A stretch of DNA of 54,476 nt from Massilia sp. HP4 (lineage in GTDB: Bacteria; Pseudomonadota; Gammaproteobacteria; Burkholderiales; Burkholderiaceae_D), in assembly GCF_005222695.1 (NCBI RefSeq), contig NZ_STGG01000037.1, positions 1 to 54,476 of the forward strand, in the 5' to 3' direction. The notes beneath the pieces were generated by a model, which did not search any database, had not been told where the DNA came from, and saw only the letters and a program-made list of their open reading frames with translations. Shown here piece by piece: positions 33,793-43,179 of this stretch. Position numbers and translations under genes: made by a program. Position 1 is the first letter of the stretch, and each line of letters begins with the position of its first letter.

Positions 33793-34944
33793 TCAGGCCT
33801 TACGCATCGGCATCGCGCGCAGCGAGGCGGCGATAGCTTCACGCATTGGTTTCGCGCGCAGCTGGCTGTCGTAAGGTGTCGGACGCTGCGCCAGGCCGTC
33901 CGGACGCTTCGCGTCGGCCCAGACCTGCAGCCAGTTCACGTGGTCGGCCATGCCCCACAGCAGGAAATCGCGGCAAGTCGGATAGCTCAGGGTCACGTCG
34001 AGGTAGTCGCGCGCCAGCGCCGCAGTGGCCGCGTCGCGCTTGGCGAAATCGGCGGGGAAGGCCTTGTCGTTGACGTCGAACTCGGTGATCAGCAGGTCCA
34101 GGCCCATGCCGGTGACCTCGTCCAGGAACTTGCGCCATTCGCGCAGCACCGCCGCGTTGGCGGGGCCGGACATCATGTCGCCGGCGCTGACATGGCTTTG
34201 CAGACCGAGGGCATGGATCGGGGCGCCGCGTTTCTTGAGTTCGGCCAGCAGTTTCAGCACGCCGGCGCGGTGCTTGGCGTCGTCACCCAGGCCCGGGCCC
34301 ATGAAGTCGTTGTACACCAGCTGCGCCTTCGGCGCGTGCTCGTGGGCCTGGCGGAAAGCGAATTCGATCTGCTCGACGGCGCCCATGCGCTTGGTGAACA
34401 CGTTCTGGATCAGGCTGCCGTCCTTCGGCGACACCGCCTCGTTGACGACGTCGTGGCTGATCACGTCCTTCAAATGCGTGCAGACGGTCTTGGCGTGCTC
34501 GCGCAGGATTGCTTCGGCGTGGCCGACTGGCTTCGATTTCAGGTCTAGCGCGTTGACCCAGGCGGGCAGCCACTTCGGATCCTGCCAGATCAGGGCATGG
34601 CCGCGCATCGCCATCCCTTCCTTGCGCGCCCAGGCGAACATCTCGTCGGCCGGTCCCCATTGGTAGGGGCCCGGTTTCGGCTGCAGGGCCTGCCACTTGG
34701 TCTCGTTCTCGGCGACGATCATATTGCACTCGCGCGCCATCAGTGCGCGGTAGGCTGGGTCGCGGAAACTCTTGCGGGTGTCCTGGTCTTCCAGCAAGCC
34801 GATGGCATTACCGAAGCGCATGCCTTTGGCCTTGGCCAGGTCCTTGAGGGCGGGGCCGGCGTTCTGCGCGGCCAGTACGTTGGGGGCGAGCATGGCGCCG
34901 GCGGCGGTGCCGAGCAGCTTGAGGGTGTCGCGTCGCGATGTCAT
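33793..34944 (-). CDS. GH10 endo-beta-1,4-xylanase
   Basis: Cuts the xylan backbone between xylose units, with preference for substituted chains in this family. The acid/base Glu is in HDVVNEAV (residue 169) and the nucleophile in LLITEFDVND (residue 288). RGHALIWQDPKWLP and LQSHVSAGD are also typical GH10 sequences. The N-terminal SRRDTLKLLGTAAGAML is a twin-arginine signal, so it is exported folded. It is a bare 383-residue catalytic domain with no carbohydrate-binding module, suggesting it trims oligosaccharides in the periplasm rather than insoluble xylan. It follows GH43 by 36 bases and shares its transcript. Confidence 0.95.
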   Translation of the reverse strand: MTSRRDTLKLLGTAAGAMLAPNVLAAQNAGPALKDLAKAKGMRFGNAIGLLEDQDTRKSFRDPAYRALMARECNMIVAENETKWQALQPKPGPYQWGPADEMFAWARKEGMAMRGHALIWQDPKWLPAWVNALDLKSKPVGHAEAILREHAKTVCTHLKDVISHDVVNEAVSPKDGSLIQNVFTKRMGAVEQIEFAFRQAHEHAPKAQLVYNDFMGPGLGDDAKHRAGVLKLLAELKKRGAPIHALGLQSHVSAGDMMSGPANAAVLREWRKFLDEVTGMGLDLLITEFDVNDKAFPADFAKRDAATAALARDYLDVTLSYPTCRDFLLWGMADHVNWLQVWADAKRPDGLAQRPTPYDSQLRAKPMREAIAASLRAMPMRKA

Positions 34945-34980
34945 CGGGTGTTGTCTCCTTTTATGTTGTCGATGTCCGGT

Positions 34981-36000
34981 TCACGCCTGGCGATAAGGCG
35001 CGATGGTGACGATCTTGCCGTCGTCGTCGTAATGCAGCTCGGTCACCTTCACCGAGCGCAGGTGGGTGACGCCGCCGGACAGGCTGCTGTCGTGATAGAA
35101 CAGATACGAGCGGCCTTCGAAATCGCAGATCGAATGGTGGGTGGTCCAGCCGATCACCGGCGTCATGATCTGGCCCTGGTAAGTAAATGGGCCATAGGGA
35201 CTATCGCCAGTCGCGTAGCACAGCAGGTGGGTGTCGCCGGTCGAGTACGAGAAGTAGTATTTGCCGTCGTGCTTGTGCAGCCACGGCGCCTCGAAGAAGC
35301 GGCGCTCGTTGTCGCCGGCCAGCAGCTCCTTGCCGTCGGCGTCGAGGATCTGCACCGCGCGCGGCTCCTCGCTCAGTTCCAGCATGTCGCCGCAGAGGCG
35401 CGCCACGCGCGGCTGCAGCGCCGGCTCGTGGGCGGCCGGTTCCTCATGCTCGGCGCCATACGCATTGTCGCGGTATTTCTGCAGCTGGCCGCCCCAGATG
35501 CCGCCGAAGTACAGGTAGAACTCACCGTCGTCGTCGCCGAACACGGCCGGGTCGATCGAATAGCTGCCCGCGATCGGCTGTGACTGCGCCGTGAACGGGC
35601 CGGTCGGCTGGTCGCTGACGGCCACGCCGATCTGGAAGATGCCGTCCGGGCGCTTGGCCGGGAAATACAGGTAGTACTTGCCGTCCTTGCTGGCGCAGTC
35701 GGGCGCCCACATCTGGCGCGCGGCCCACGGCACGTCGCGTACGTGCAGGGCCACGCCGTGGTCGACCGCCTCGGCGCCCGGATGGTCCATCGAGACCACG
35801 TGATAGTCTTCCATCGCGAAATGGGCGCCGTCGTCGTTGAAGGGCACGCCGGCTTCGATATCGTGCGAAGGATAGATATAGATGCGGCCGTCGAACACGT
35901 GTGCGGACGGATCGGCGATGTAGATGTGCTCGAGCAGGGGTGTGGAAATGGCGCGCTCCGTGAGGGATTGGACGCGGTCTTTGTCGATGATTTCAGGCAT
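34981..36000 (-). CDS. GH43 family beta-xylosidase/arabinofuranosidase (single domain)
   Basis: 339 residues of the five-bladed propeller type. The base aspartate is in YIADPSAHVFDG, the second Asp in SIDPAVFGDDDG and the acid Glu in FFEAPWLHKHDGKYYFSYS. There is no signal peptide, so it acts on imported oligosaccharides in the cytoplasm. It lies 32 bases after the GPH symporter and just before GH10, which fits release of xylose or arabinose from xylo-oligomers. It differs from the second, longer GH43 in the window (no C-terminal beta-sandwich), so specificity probably differs as well, perhaps for arabinose side groups. Confidence 0.92.
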   Translation of the reverse strand: MPEIIDKDRVQSLTERAISTPLLEHIYIADPSAHVFDGRIYIYPSHDIEAGVPFNDDGAHFAMEDYHVVSMDHPGAEAVDHGVALHVRDVPWAARQMWAPDCASKDGKYYLYFPAKRPDGIFQIGVAVSDQPTGPFTAQSQPIAGSYSIDPAVFGDDDGEFYLYFGGIWGGQLQKYRDNAYGAEHEEPAAHEPALQPRVARLCGDMLELSEEPRAVQILDADGKELLAGDNERRFFEAPWLHKHDGKYYFSYSTGDTHLLCYATGDSPYGPFTYQGQIMTPVIGWTTHHSICDFEGRSYLFYHDSSLSGGVTHLRSVKVTELHYDDDGKIVTIAPYRQA

Positions 36001-36032
36001 TGGAGTTCGTCTGGTTCGGGTTCAAGTGAAAA

Positions 36033-37520
36033 TCATTGCTGGGCCGCGAGCGCGCGGCGTTCGCCGAGTTCGCGTTCGATCTGCAGCTCGGTGGTCTTGC
36101 GGATGTCGTACAGCGCCAGGCAGCACACGGCCAGCAGGAAGGGGATGGCCGCATACACGCTGACCGACAGGCGCACGCCATCGGCGACCTGGGCCGGCTG
36201 GACGGCTTGCGCGGCGTCGTAGCCATAGCCTGCCAGCAGGGCTGCCACCAGGGCGCCGCCGATCGAGAGGCCCGCCTTGAGGCCGAAGATCATGGCCGAG
36301 AACAGCAGGGCGGTGGCGCGGCGGTTGTTTTTCCACTCGGAGTAGTCGGCGACGTCGGCGATCATGGCCCACAGCAGCGGGATCGTGATGCCGTAGAAGA
36401 AGCCGTACAGGATCTGGGCGACGAACACCAGGCCGATCGAGCTCGGTCCGATCCAGTAGTAGCTGAGACGGAACACGGCCGCGAGCAGCAGGGCTGCGCC
36501 AAACACGTCGCGCTTGCCGAAGCGGTCGGCCAGCGGTTTCGAGAAGCCGATCCCGACGATCATCAGGATGATGCCGACCGCGTTGAACAGGGAAAAGCCC
36601 GAGGTGGCGGCGTCTTCCGGCCAGTGGAACTTGGTCAGGCCCATATTGGTGAGCATCGCGTTCAGGCCGTCGATGAAGGTCAGGAAGCCGACGTCGTTCA
36701 GGAAGGCCGCCAGCGCTGCCTCTTGCAGGAAGTTGCGGAAGTAGAAGATGTACATGCCGCCCTTGAGCGACAGCGTGATGAACACCAGGATGGTCAGCAC
36801 CAGCATCACGACCCAGGGGCGGTTGCGCAGCAGGTCGGCAACGTCCTGCCTGATGCTCGAGCGCTGGCTTGCGCTCGGCACGATGCGTTCGCGGGTGGTG
36901 AAGAAGGTAATCAGGAAGCAGATGGTGCCGGCCACGGCGAAGATCATCATCGTGGTCTGGAAGCCGGCCACCTTGTCGCCGTCGCCCAGGATCAGCACCA
37001 GCGGCAGCAGCAGCACCTGGATTACCAGCTGGGCGACCAGCACCGCGACGAAGCGGTACGACGACAGGCTGTTGCGGTCGGCCATGCTGCCGGTCAGCAC
37101 GCCGCTCAGGGCCGAATAGGGCAGGTTATTGGCCGAGTACACCAGCATCAGGAGGATGTAGGTCAGCAGCGCGTAGATGTACTTGCCGCGCTCGCCCAGG
37201 TCGGGCGTGCTGAAGGCCAGGATCGCCACCAGGCCGAACGGCACCGAGGTCCACAGGATCCACGGACGGAACTTGCCCCAGCGGGTCGAGGTGCGGTCGG
37301 CGATGATGCCCATCAGCGGATTGAAGCACGCGCCGACCAGGCCGCCGATGAAGATGATGCTGGCCGCGGCGTTCGGCGAGATCTGGTATACGTCGGTGTA
37401 GAAGAAGGCCAGGAAGGTGAGCAGGGTCTGGAAGATCAGGTTGGCGGCCAGGTCGCCCAGTGCATAGCCGATTTTTTCAGTTGTCTCCAGCGTCGGCTGC
37501 GCTTTGGTAATTGTCGTCAT
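36033..37520 (-). CDS. GPH-family sugar:cation symporter (xyloside transporter)
   Basis: 495 residues with twelve membrane segments. The opening EKIGYALGDLAANLIFQTLL and the loop ADRTSTRWGKFRPWIL are the signature of the glycoside-pentoside-hexuronide:cation symporters (XynB/XylP type). It should bring xylo-oligosaccharides or glucuronylated xylosides across the inner membrane with H+ or Na+. It is the first gene of the minus-strand run with GH43 and GH10. A LacI-type operator is 110 bases upstream. Confidence 0.93.
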   Translation of the reverse strand: MTTITKAQPTLETTEKIGYALGDLAANLIFQTLLTFLAFFYTDVYQISPNAAASIIFIGGLVGACFNPLMGIIADRTSTRWGKFRPWILWTSVPFGLVAILAFSTPDLGERGKYIYALLTYILLMLVYSANNLPYSALSGVLTGSMADRNSLSSYRFVAVLVAQLVIQVLLLPLVLILGDGDKVAGFQTTMMIFAVAGTICFLITFFTTRERIVPSASQRSSIRQDVADLLRNRPWVVMLVLTILVFITLSLKGGMYIFYFRNFLQEAALAAFLNDVGFLTFIDGLNAMLTNMGLTKFHWPEDAATSGFSLFNAVGIILMIVGIGFSKPLADRFGKRDVFGAALLLAAVFRLSYYWIGPSSIGLVFVAQILYGFFYGITIPLLWAMIADVADYSEWKNNRRATALLFSAMIFGLKAGLSIGGALVAALLAGYGYDAAQAVQPAQVADGVRLSVSVYAAIPFLLAVCCLALYDIRKTTELQIERELGERRALAAQQ

Positions 37521-37630
37521 TGTCTTGCCAATCTATGTGTTGAAAAGCAATTGCAACCGTCTACCGTCTAGCGCCGGGAAGCCGTCGTGCGGTAGTCAGG
37601 TCACGCATGTATCACGCCGCATCAGTAAAA

Positions 37631-37644
37631 AGTTAGCGCAATCA
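37631..37644. promoter_or_regulatory. LacI-type operator, GPH symporter promoter
   Basis: AGTTAGCGCAATCA matches 11 of 14 positions of TGTTAGCGCTAACA (on the minus strand it reads TGATTGCGCTAACT). It lies upstream of the symporter in the shared region with the lacI gene. Confidence 0.65.
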
Positions 37645-37767
37645 TTATTGTCGATTGTGGATGAGACAGCATGCTTCCGTCAACCGCTTTATTACCATTT
37701 CGCATAGCGGATATAAACGCTGGAGCTGTCGTAAGTACAAGGCCGCGTGGTAGAATGGGATCATTCA

Positions 37768-37781
37768 AGTTCGCGCTAACA
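37768..37781. promoter_or_regulatory. LacI-type operator, autoregulation of the lacI gene
   Basis: AGTTCGCGCTAACA matches 12 of 14 positions. It lies 23 bases before the regulator's start codon and 11 bases after a TAGAAT hexamer (37751), so the regulator probably controls itself. Confidence 0.68.
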
Positions 37782-37804
37782 TTGCCTGTCAGAGGTTGCT
37801 CCGC

Positions 37805-38902
37805 ATGTCTAATTCCAATACCGGATTCATCGTCCCAGCGGATGCCAAACGCGGCCCGAACATGGCCGATGTGGCGAAGCTCGCCGGGGTGTCGCCGATG
37901 ACGGTCTCGCGCGTCATGAACGGCAAGTCGACCGTGCGCGCCAGTACGCGCAAGAAGGTCACGGCCGCGGCGGCCGCCCTGAACTACGCGCCGAACCCCG
38001 AGGCGCGGCTGCTGGCCGGATCCCGGCCGATCCGCATCGGCTTCCTGTACAGCATGCCCAGCGTGCGCAGCGGCGCCTACCTGACCGAGGTCTTGCTGGG
38101 ATTGCTGAACAAGGTCAGCCTGAACAACGTGCAGCTGCTGGTCGAGAAGTGCGCCGACGGCGACCAGATCGCCGAACAGACCCAGCGCCTGATCGACAAC
38201 CATATGGATGGCATCATCCTGCCGCCGCCGCTGGTCGACAATGCCGAGATCGTGTCGCGCATCGTCGATGCCGGCATCCCGCTGGCCCTGATCGCCTGCG
38301 GCCAGCCCGATCCGCGCGCCAGCGCGATCGGCATCGACGACCGCCAGGCCGCCTATGACATGACGCGCCACCTGATCGAGCTGGGCCACCAGCGGATCGG
38401 CTTCATCACCGGGCATCCCTACCAGTCGGCGAGCAGCGCGCGGCTGGAGGGTTACCAGGCGGCGATCAAGGAGCTGGGTGCCGACCCGGCGCCCGAGCTG
38501 GTGACGCAGGGGATGTTCAACTACCGCTCCGGGCTGGACGCGTCAGAAATCCTGCTGGCGCTGGCCGACCGCCCGACGGCGATCTTCGCCAGCAACGACG
38601 ACATGGCCGCCGCCACCGTCGCCGTGGCCCACCGCCTGGGGCTCGACGTGCCGGGCGATATCACCGTGGTCGGCTTCGACGACACCGCCTTGTCGACCAC
38701 GATCTGGCCGGCCCTCACCACGGTGCGCCAGCCGACCATGGACATGGCCGAGGCGGCGATCGAATGCATCGTCCAGCGCGTGACGAACGAGCGCACCGGC
38801 CTGCCGGCCGGCCCCGAGCACGTCAAGACCGATTTCGCGCTCGTGCGGCGCCAGTCGGACGCGGCGCCGCGTATCCGGCCGCCGGTCCGCATATTCGCCT
38901 GA
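37805..38902 (+). CDS. LacI-family transcriptional regulator of the xylan locus
   Basis: 365 residues. The DNA-binding head NMADVAKLAGVSPMTVSRVMNG and the hinge helix ALNYAPNPEARLLAG are standard LacI; the rest is the periplasmic-binding-like sensor domain (IGFLYSMPS to TVRQPTMDMAEAA). The head starts at about residue 20, after a short extension. The ATG at 37805 is used. It is divergent from the GPH-GH43-GH10 operon, and copies of one operator type precede six transcription units of the locus, including its own. The inducer is unknown but should be a xylan product such as xylose, xylobiose or an aldouronate. Confidence 0.93.
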   Translation: MSNSNTGFIVPADAKRGPNMADVAKLAGVSPMTVSRVMNGKSTVRASTRKKVTAAAAALNYAPNPEARLLAGSRPIRIGFLYSMPSVRSGAYLTEVLLGLLNKVSLNNVQLLVEKCADGDQIAEQTQRLIDNHMDGIILPPPLVDNAEIVSRIVDAGIPLALIACGQPDPRASAIGIDDRQAAYDMTRHLIELGHQRIGFITGHPYQSASSARLEGYQAAIKELGADPAPELVTQGMFNYRSGLDASEILLALADRPTAIFASNDDMAAATVAVAHRLGLDVPGDITVVGFDDTALSTTIWPALTTVRQPTMDMAEAAIECIVQRVTNERTGLPAGPEHVKTDFALVRRQSDAAPRIRPPVRIFA

Positions 38903-38996
38903 AACACCACACTCCGGTACTTTGATTGCGCTATCATTGGCGTTACAGATTTGGTAGTCCTGCCTTTTGCGGGTCATGCCATCACCGGAGACAAGC

Positions 38997-40274
38997 TTGA
39001 ATATATATCGTCGAGGCCGTCTGGCCATCGCCGTCCTGGCCGCATTCGGCCTGGGCGCCTGCGCACTGCCGCCATCCGCCGGCCATGCCGAAGCCCGGCA
39101 CTGGGTAAGCAGCTGGGGTACCTCCCAGATGTCGTACGGCCAGGCCGAAGCCATGCCGGCCGAGCTGTGGAAGGACGGCACCGTGCGCCAGGTCGTGCGC
39201 CTGTCGCTTGGAGGAAGCCAGGTGCGGGTCCGCATCAGCAATGCCTATGGCAGCGAGATGCTGGTCGTGAACGAGGCCAGCATCGCGCGCGCCGTGAAGC
39301 CGGGTTCCTCTGAAGTGGTGGCGGGTTCGCTGCAGGGTCTGCGCTTCAACGGCAGCACCGCGGTGCGCATACCGGCCGGCGCCGAGTACGTCAGCGACCC
39401 GGTCGACATGGCGGCGACGAGCGGCCTCGATGTCGCCGTGACCATGCACCTGGCGAATGCGGCGGGCCAGCAGACCGGCCATGCCGGCGCCCGCACGACC
39501 ACCTTCCTGGCCCCGGGCCGCCAGACCGCCGCGGCAAGCCTCGACGATGCGAAGACCGTCACGCGCTGGCACCAGCTGGCAGATATCGAAGTCAGCGCGC
39601 CGCCGCCGGCGCGGGCCGTGGTCGTGATCGGCGACTCGATCACCGACGGCTATGGCGCGACCACCGACGCCAACAACCGCTGGACCGATCACCTGGTGCA
39701 GCGCATCGCCCAGGACGGCAAGCGGCCGCTCGCCGTGATCAATGCCGGCATCGGCGGCGGCCGCCTGCTGCGCGAAGGCCTGGGCCCGAGCCTCATCACC
39801 CGCTTCGAGCGCGACGTGCTGGCGAGGAATGGCGTGAGCCACGCGATCGTCTTCATCGGCGTCAACGACATCGGCGTGCTGCGCCGCTCAAAGGAAGACA
39901 CGCCGCAGGCAATCGAGGCGATGCTGGGCGACTTCAGGCAGGCGCATTTGCAGATGATCGCGCGCGCCCACGCCAGGGGGATCTGCGTCATCGGCGCGAC
40001 GATCACGCCCTTCATGGGCAGCGGCTACTATGCGCCGGCGCAGCACAACGAGGCGCTGCGCCAGGCGGTCAATGACTGGGTGAGGGGAGAAAAGGCCTTC
40101 GACGGCGTGTTCGATTTCGACGCGGTGCTGCGCGATCCGGCCCGGCCGTCCTACCTGGCCAAGGCCTACGACAGCGGCGACGGCCTGCATCCGTCGCATG
40201 GGGGCTATGCCGCGCTGGCGGCGGCGGTGCCGCTCCAGCAGCTGGACAACTGCGCCTACGGCCGGGGCAGGTAA
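38997..40274 (+). CDS. SGNH-type esterase lipoprotein (probable acetylxylan esterase)
   Basis: Catalytic blocks of the SGNH hydrolases: Ser in VVIGDSITDGYG, Gly in NAGIGGGRLL, Asn in GVNDIG, and Asp-His in DGLHPSHGG. About 180 residues before them form a beta-rich domain found in carbohydrate esterases. The start is a TTG at 38997 with GGAG just before it, giving a signal ending in the lipobox LGAC, so the protein is lipid anchored. Within a xylan locus, removal of acetyl groups from xylan is the likely job; this is inference from context. Its last 19 bases overlap the end of the convergent GH43 gene. The 94-base gap from lacI allows cotranscription. Confidence 0.87.
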   Translation: MNIYRRGRLAIAVLAAFGLGACALPPSAGHAEARHWVSSWGTSQMSYGQAEAMPAELWKDGTVRQVVRLSLGGSQVRVRISNAYGSEMLVVNEASIARAVKPGSSEVVAGSLQGLRFNGSTAVRIPAGAEYVSDPVDMAATSGLDVAVTMHLANAAGQQTGHAGARTTTFLAPGRQTAAASLDDAKTVTRWHQLADIEVSAPPPARAVVVIGDSITDGYGATTDANNRWTDHLVQRIAQDGKRPLAVINAGIGGGRLLREGLGPSLITRFERDVLARNGVSHAIVFIGVNDIGVLRRSKEDTPQAIEAMLGDFRQAHLQMIARAHARGICVIGATITPFMGSGYYAPAQHNEALRQAVNDWVRGEKAFDGVFDFDAVLRDPARPSYLAKAYDSGDGLHPSHGGYAALAAAVPLQQLDNCAYGRGR

Positions 40275-41884
40275 GGCCGCTCGCGGTATTCGAAATAATC
40301 GAAGTCGGCATGCAGGGCGGTGCCGGCCATGTCCTGGCAGGCCACGCCCACGAACGCGCCCGTGAAGTTGGGCTGGCCGGGCGCGCCGGCTTCGTCGGAC
40401 AGGATGCTGGCGTCGAATTGCTGCGCCAGCCACTGCCAGGGACCGTCGCCGAGGCGGTAGCCGAACAGCAGGCGTTCTTCGTCCACTTCCACCCGCAGCT
40501 GCACCGGCACGCCAGCCGGGATGGCGATCGGCGCGGTGAAGCTGTCGGCCTGCATGTGATTCGGCAGGCTGCTCATTACGCGCAGGTGCTTGCCGACCTC
40601 GTCGTCATGGGTGATGTACAGGTAGTGGAACTTGGCCGCGCCGTAGTAGCAGACCAGGCCGGCCTGCTGCTGGAAGTGTTCCGGCTCGAACTCGACCACG
40701 GTCGCCGCGCTGAAGCAGTGCGCCTGCTGGCGCCGCGCCACCAGCGCCTGGCGGAAGGTGCTGCCCAGGGTTTCGCGGCCGAACAAGCGCAGGTGGCCGG
40801 GCCGCGCCGTCAGGCTGAACAGCTCTTCAGGATATGGCGTGCGCAGCCACTGGAATTCCGAAGGCAAATCGGGCGTGTCGAACTCGGCCCGTTCAGGCGC
40901 GGCGTCGAAGCGGTGTTCGGGCAGGCCCGGCGCCTCGGCCTCCAGTTGCGGCATGCCCTCGCCATCGAGCGTGCGCAGCCAGCCGTCTTCTCCCCATACG
41001 ACTTCCTGGATCGCAGTTTCGCGTCCCAGGGTGCAGGTGCCGCGGTTGCGCAAAGGCCGGCCGCACAGGTAGACCATATACGTACGGCCATCTGGCGTAT
41101 CGACCAGGTCGGCGTGGCCGGCGCGCTGCAACGCCGCGTCGGGACGTGAACGCGTGGTGAGGACATTCAGGTCAGGATGCAGCTCGTACGGCCCGAGCAG
41201 GTCGCGCGAACGCGCCATTGTCACGCCATGGTTCCAGCCGGTGCCGCCTTCGGCGGTGAGCAGGTAGTAATAACCCTCGCGGCGGTACAGGTGCGGCGCC
41301 TCGGTCAGGCCGTGCTCGGTGCCGGCGAAGATATTCGTGCGGCTGCCGACCAGGCGCTGCTCTTGCACCGAGTACTCTTGCGCCACGATGCCGGCGAAGC
41401 GCTTGCCGCCGGGGCGGTGGTCCCACAACTGGTTCAGCACGTACTTGCGGCCATCGTCGCCGTGGAATAGCGATGGATCGAAGCCGCTGCTGTTCAGGTG
41501 TACCGGATCGGACCAGGGACCATCGATGCTGGGACTGGTGACCAGGTAATTGTGAAAATCGCGCAGCGAGGCACTGCCGCCGGCAGCGCCGGTCGAGGTG
41601 CGGCCATAGCGCTTGACGTCGGTGTAGACCAGCCAGAACAGGCCATCCGCATGCGTGAGGCAAGGCGCCCACACGCCGCAGGAATCGGGCGCGCCGCGCA
41701 TGTCGAGCTGGCTGGCGCGGGTCAGCGGACGGCCGGCCAGGCGCCAGTGCACCAGGTCGCGCGAATGGTGGATCTGCACGCCGGGGTACCACTCGAAGGT
41801 GGAGGTGGCGATGTAATAGTCGTCGCCGACCCGCACGATGGACGGGTCTGGATTGAATCCGCGCAGGATCGGGTTGTGGATCAT
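40256..41884 (-). CDS. GH43 beta-xylosidase with C-terminal beta-sandwich (XynB type)
   Basis: 542 residues, the two-domain layout of bacterial beta-xylosidases such as those of Selenomonas and E. coli YagH. The propeller carries Asp in FNPDPSIVR, Asp in SSGFDPSLFHGDDG and Glu in LTEAPHLYRREG. The C-terminal domain (HCFSAATVVEFEPEHFQQ onward) closes the active site and favours short oligomers. It has no signal peptide, so it frees xylose in the cytoplasm. The start overlaps the stop of the transporter gene by four bases, so the four genes from GH67 to here are one operon. Confidence 0.95.
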   Translation of the reverse strand: MIHNPILRGFNPDPSIVRVGDDYYIATSTFEWYPGVQIHHSRDLVHWRLAGRPLTRASQLDMRGAPDSCGVWAPCLTHADGLFWLVYTDVKRYGRTSTGAAGGSASLRDFHNYLVTSPSIDGPWSDPVHLNSSGFDPSLFHGDDGRKYVLNQLWDHRPGGKRFAGIVAQEYSVQEQRLVGSRTNIFAGTEHGLTEAPHLYRREGYYYLLTAEGGTGWNHGVTMARSRDLLGPYELHPDLNVLTTRSRPDAALQRAGHADLVDTPDGRTYMVYLCGRPLRNRGTCTLGRETAIQEVVWGEDGWLRTLDGEGMPQLEAEAPGLPEHRFDAAPERAEFDTPDLPSEFQWLRTPYPEELFSLTARPGHLRLFGRETLGSTFRQALVARRQQAHCFSAATVVEFEPEHFQQQAGLVCYYGAAKFHYLYITHDDEVGKHLRVMSSLPNHMQADSFTAPIAIPAGVPVQLRVEVDEERLLFGYRLGDGPWQWLAQQFDASILSDEAGAPGQPNFTGAFVGVACQDMAGTALHADFDYFEYRERPYLPRP

Positions 41885-43179
41885 GTTTTTTCCAGGGGAG
41901 TGTGGGGCTGTGCCGGCTCACGCACCAGGGTCCACAGCAGCACCGCCGCGATCAGGTCGAGCACCGCCAGGCTGACGAAGAAGGGCGTATAGCCGACGCT
42001 GGCCAGCAGGGTGCCGATCAGCAGCGAGAAGATGAGCAGGCCCAGGTTGCCGAAGGTGCCGCACATGCCGGCCACGGTGGCGACCTCGTTGCGCCGGAAC
42101 AGGTCGGACGACATCGTGATGACGGTGACCGACAAGGTCTGGTGCGCAAAGCCTGCAAGGCTGAGCAGGGCGATCGCCGCATAGGCATTGTCGACATAGC
42201 CGACGAAGGCCACGCCCATCATCATGATGGCGCCGAGCGTAAAGGCGCCGCGCCGGGCATTGATCAGGCGCACGCCGCGCTTTTGCAGGGCCAGCACTAC
42301 CATCGGGCCGAACATGCAGCCCAGGTCGGCCGCCAGGAACGGCAGCCATGCGAACATGGCGATGTCCTTCAGCTCGAAGCCGCGCACCGTAGTCAAGTAC
42401 AGCGGCACCCAGAACGCCAGCGTGCCCCAGGCCGGATCGGCCAGAAAGCGCGGCAGGGCGATGCCCCAGAAATTGCGTTTCTTGAGGATGCTCATGACCG
42501 ACGGCTTGCTGCCGTCGCCCGCCAGGTGGTCTTCCTGGCCGGCGGCGATGTACTGCGCCTCGGCCTCGGACAGGCGGCGGTGGCGCTTGGGCGCGTCGTA
42601 CAGCAGCAGCCAGGCGCAGACCCATACCAGGCCGAGCGCGCCGGTGATCACGAAGGCCGATTGCCAGTTGTAGTGCAGGATCGCCCACACCACCAGCGGC
42701 GGCGCCAGCATCGAGCCGAAGGAAGCGCCGACATTGAACACGCCGCCCGCCAGGCCGCGCTCCTTGGCCGGGAACCATTCCGAGACCGCCTTCATCCCGG
42801 CCGGATTGGCCGAGCCTTCGGCAAAGCCGAGCAGGCCGCGCAGGATGGCCAGGGTCTGCCAGTTGGTGGCCATGCCGTGCGCCATGCAGATCAGCGACCA
42901 GGCGGTGGCGAAGATCGCGAAGCCATATTTGAGGCCGATCACGTCGAGCACATAGCCGCACAGCGGCTGCAGCATGATCGCGCCCTGGAAGGCGGCCGTG
43001 ATATACGCGTATTCCTGGGTCGTGATATTCAGCTCGGTCAAGAGGGTGGGGGCGGCTACCGCCAGCGAGCTGCGGGTCAGGTAGTTGACCACCGCTCCCA
43101 GCATGATCAGGCTGATCATCCACCAGCGCAGGCCACGGATGGTGCGGCCCCGGGTCCTGGCCAGGATCGCTGCGATCAT
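41881..43179 (-). CDS. MFS transporter of the ACS family, probable uronate importer (ExuT-like)
   Basis: 432 residues, twelve membrane helices. [17 protein letters not shown] in the first helix and [19 protein letters not shown] are typical of anion:cation symporters for hexuronates and glucarate. With an alpha-glucuronidase and glucarate dehydratase on either side of the operon, the substrate should be glucuronate, its 4-O-methyl form or an aldouronic acid. The start overlaps the gudD stop (ATGA), and its stop overlaps the GH43 start in the same way. Confidence 0.9.
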   Translation of the reverse strand: MIAAILARTRGRTIRGLRWWMISLIMLGAVVNYLTRSSLAVAAPTLLTELNITTQEYAYITAAFQGAIMLQPLCGYVLDVIGLKYGFAIFATAWSLICMAHGMATNWQTLAILRGLLGFAEGSANPAGMKAVSEWFPAKERGLAGGVFNVGASFGSMLAPPLVVWAILHYNWQSAFVITGALGLVWVCAWLLLYDAPKRHRRLSEAEAQYIAAGQEDHLAGDGSKPSVMSILKKRNFWGIALPRFLADPAWGTLAFWVPLYLTTVRGFELKDIAMFAWLPFLAADLGCMFGPMVVLALQKRGVRLINARRGAFTLGAIMMMGVAFVGYVDNAYAAIALLSLAGFAHQTLSVTVITMSSDLFRRNEVATVAGMCGTFGNLGLLIFSLLIGTLLASVGYTPFFVSLAVLDLIAAVLLWTLVREPAQPHTPLEKT

